Positions 13,868 to 15,182 of a stretch of 15,182 nucleotides of DNA are shown in pieces (position 1 is the first letter of the stretch; each line of letters begins with the position of its first letter). The stretch is from positions 1-15,182 of the forward strand of contig CAMAUH010000040.1 of the NCBI GenBank assembly GCA_945861365.1, in the 5' to 3' direction. The position numbers were made by a program, and so were the translations under genes. The notes under the pieces are model-generated. The model did no database searches, was not told the origin of the DNA, and saw only the letters and a list, made by a program, of their open reading frames with translations. This stretch comes from Candidatus Kuenenia stuttgartensis. Its GTDB lineage: Bacteria; Planctomycetota; UBA1135; UBA2386.

Positions 13868-14629
13868 CTACAGGCCGAATTGACGAGGGAAGAACCCGCC
13901 TGGCGTCGTCGACCGCACACCGAACACGGCAGCCACGTTCGCGGCAGTGAGAGCTGCTTCCGGTGCCGCATCTGCGAACACCTGCCCCTGGTGCAGCAGC
14001 ACGACGCGATCACACTGTGGCGCGATCAGGTTCAGATCGTGTGATGCGACCAGCACGCCGCGCCCAGCCGTCGCCATGCGGCGCAGCATGCCGACGAGCT
14101 GCAGTGCGTGCTCGAGGTCGAGGTTGTTGGTCGGTTCATCGAGCAACAGCAACGGCGCATCGGTCGCCAACGCCCGTGCGACCGCGATGCGGCGCTGCTC
14201 ACCACCGGACAGCGTCGTCACGCGCCGATCCGCGAACGAACCGGCATCGACCGCCGCGAGCGCCTTCTCGATCGCCGCCAGATCATCGGGTTGCAGCGCC
14301 TCGCCGCGGCCGCGGTGCGGATGCCGACCCATCGTCACCAGTTCGCGGCCGGTGAACTCGAACGGCGTGTCGACGCTCTGCGGCACGAACGCGAGCTGCC
14401 GCGCACGCGCGCGACCCGGCCAGCTCGCCAGCGGCTTGCCCTCGAGTTCGACGCGGCCGCCCGCCGGCGTGATCGCCCCGATCAGCGTGCGCAACAGCGT
14501 GGTCTTGCCAGCGCCGTTCCGACCCGCCAGCAACACCATCTCGCCCGCGCGCAGCGCGAACGAGGCGCCATCGAGCACCTGCTGGGCCCCGAGACGCAAC
14601 CGTAGATCCGCGGCGACGAGCCCGTTCAC
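13868..14629 (-). CDS. FecE/BtuD-type ABC transporter ATPase
   Basis: A 253-residue ATP-binding subunit of a type II ABC importer for iron-siderophore, heme or cobalamin. Motifs in order: Walker A GRNGAGKTT (36-44), Q-loop Gln84 in FVPQSVD, signature LSGGEQRRIAVARAL (140-154), Walker B LLLLDEPTNNLD (160-171), D-loop region and switch His197 in VASHDLN. The segment ELVTMGRHPHRG (96-107) and the spacing are typical of the FecE/FhuC/BtuD subgroup, which powers uptake through a FecCD permease. The start is a GTG at 14629 that overlaps the permease stop (GTGA), so it is translationally coupled to the preceding permease. The substrate cannot be decided without the binding protein, which is not in this window. 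Confidence 0.95.
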   Translation of the reverse strand: MNGLVAADLRLRLGAQQVLDGASFALRAGEMVLLAGRNGAGKTTLLRTLIGAITPAGGRVELEGKPLASWPGRARARQLAFVPQSVDTPFEFTGRELVTMGRHPHRGRGEALQPDDLAAIEKALAAVDAGSFADRRVTTLSGGEQRRIAVARALATDAPLLLLDEPTNNLDLEHALQLVGMLRRMATAGRGVLVASHDLNLIAPQCDRVVLLHQGQVFADAAPEAALTAANVAAVFGVRSTTPGGFFPRQFGL

Positions 14630-15182
14630 AGCGCCTCCCCGCGGCGATGGCGCGCCAGCAGCACCAGGAAGTACGGGGCGCCGAGCAGCGCCGTGACGAC
14701 GCCGAGGCGCAGGTTCCAGTCGGGCGGCGCCAACCGACAGCCCAGGTCGCTGCCGACCAGCAACAGCGCGCCGAGCAGCGCCGAAGTCGGCAGCAGGATC
14801 CGATGCGCCGGGCCGACCAACAGCCGCGCGAGATGTGGCACCACCAGGCCGACGAAGGCGATGCCGCCGGTGTTGGCGACCGTGCAGGCGGTCAGCCCGC
14901 ACGCGCACCACACCAGCCACCGCCGCGACCGCTGTGCATCCACGCCGAGGCTGTAGGCGCTGTCGTCGTGCAGCGTCAGCAGGTCGAGCTCGCGCGCGCG
15001 CGGCGCCACCAGTGCCGCGAACACCACGCAACCGATGGCGGTGATCGCCGCGTGTTTCCAAGCGCGCCCCTCGAGGCCACCCATCAGCCAGAACAGCACT
15101 TCGGAGCTCGCCGTGTAGTTGTCGAACGTGAATGTGACGACGAAGGACGTCAATGCACCGACCAACGTGTGCAGCGCGATGC
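14626..15182 (-). CDS. FecCD/BtuC-type ABC transporter permease (partial)
   Basis: The C-terminal part (185 residues visible) of an inner-membrane permease of the FecCD/BtuC family. The gene runs off the right edge of the window, and the frame is open to the last base, reading IALHTLVGAL at the edge, which fits the family segment before the central helices. Diagnostic features include EVLFWLMGGLEGRAW, the conserved NTGGIAFVGLVVPHLARLLVG block and LLPTSALLGALLLVGSD. Full-length family members have about 330-350 residues and ten helices, so roughly half is missing. It is transcribed before and overlaps the ATPase. Together they form an importer for an iron-siderophore, heme or vitamin B12; a periplasmic binding protein gene probably lies beyond the edge. 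Confidence 0.93.
   Translation of the reverse strand, partial: IALHTLVGALTSFVVTFTFDNYTASSEVLFWLMGGLEGRAWKHAAITAIGCVVFAALVAPRARELDLLTLHDDSAYSLGVDAQRSRRWLVWCACGLTACTVANTGGIAFVGLVVPHLARLLVGPAHRILLPTSALLGALLLVGSDLGCRLAPPDWNLRLGVVTALLGAPYFLVLLARHRRGEAL

Noticed and set aside
14630..15061. Upstream extension of the ABC ATPase frame
   Set aside because: This part overlaps the permease gene in another frame and is Arg/Ala-rich without homology. The GTG at 14629 overlapping the permease stop is the better start.

Overview
The window is a GC-rich, gene-dense bacterial chromosome segment with 18 protein-coding genes and one tRNA gene. No stretch longer than 300 bases lacks a gene; the longest gap, about 234 bases, lies between a secreted-protein gene and the tRNA. 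I see no insertion sequences, CRISPR arrays, integrases or rRNA. The organism cannot be named from the sequence. The ECF/anti-sigma pair with linked secreted proteins, calcium-loop repeats, a LexA of unusual sequence and many unrecognised exported proteins would fit a planctomycete-like or other deep-branching environmental Gram-negative lineage. The frataxin gene would also fit a proteobacterium. This is inference only.

Layout. Positions 86-1034 (+): frataxin (cyaY) and a DUF4920 lipoprotein. Positions 1048-5033 (-): in transcription order, a small helical protein of unknown function, a highly degenerate NtrC-type AAA+ regulator, an RluA-family pseudouridine synthase and a six-helix membrane histidine kinase. 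The kinase and the regulator may once have formed, or still form, a signalling pair. Positions 5215-8525 (-): an apparent operon of a secreted protein with calcium-loop repeats, an ECF sigma factor, its zinc-type anti-sigma factor (ATGA overlap) and a second exported protein. Positions 8760-8836 (+): tRNA-Arg(CCG), followed by a cytoplasmic M61 peptidase with a PDZ domain (8896-10680).

Positions 10734-11892 (-): a small tail-anchored-looking membrane protein, lexA, and a tandem-CDGSH iron-sulfur protein, probably co-transcribed. A direct repeat (GTTAGC, 11-bp phase) overlaps the putative promoter and is a candidate LexA operator. Positions 12060-13859 (+): a hemerythrin-like protein, then a DEDDh exonuclease overlapping a 4HBT-type thioesterase by ATGA. 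Positions 13868-15182 (-): a FecE/BtuD-type ATPase and a FecCD-type permease (GTGA overlap), the permease running off the right edge.

Base composition rises noticeably right of about 12 kb. The items most worth following up are the AAA+ regulator, which lacks the sigma-54 contact loop; the ECF operon bracketed by two exported proteins; and the lexA operon with its non-standard candidate operator and linked small membrane protein.
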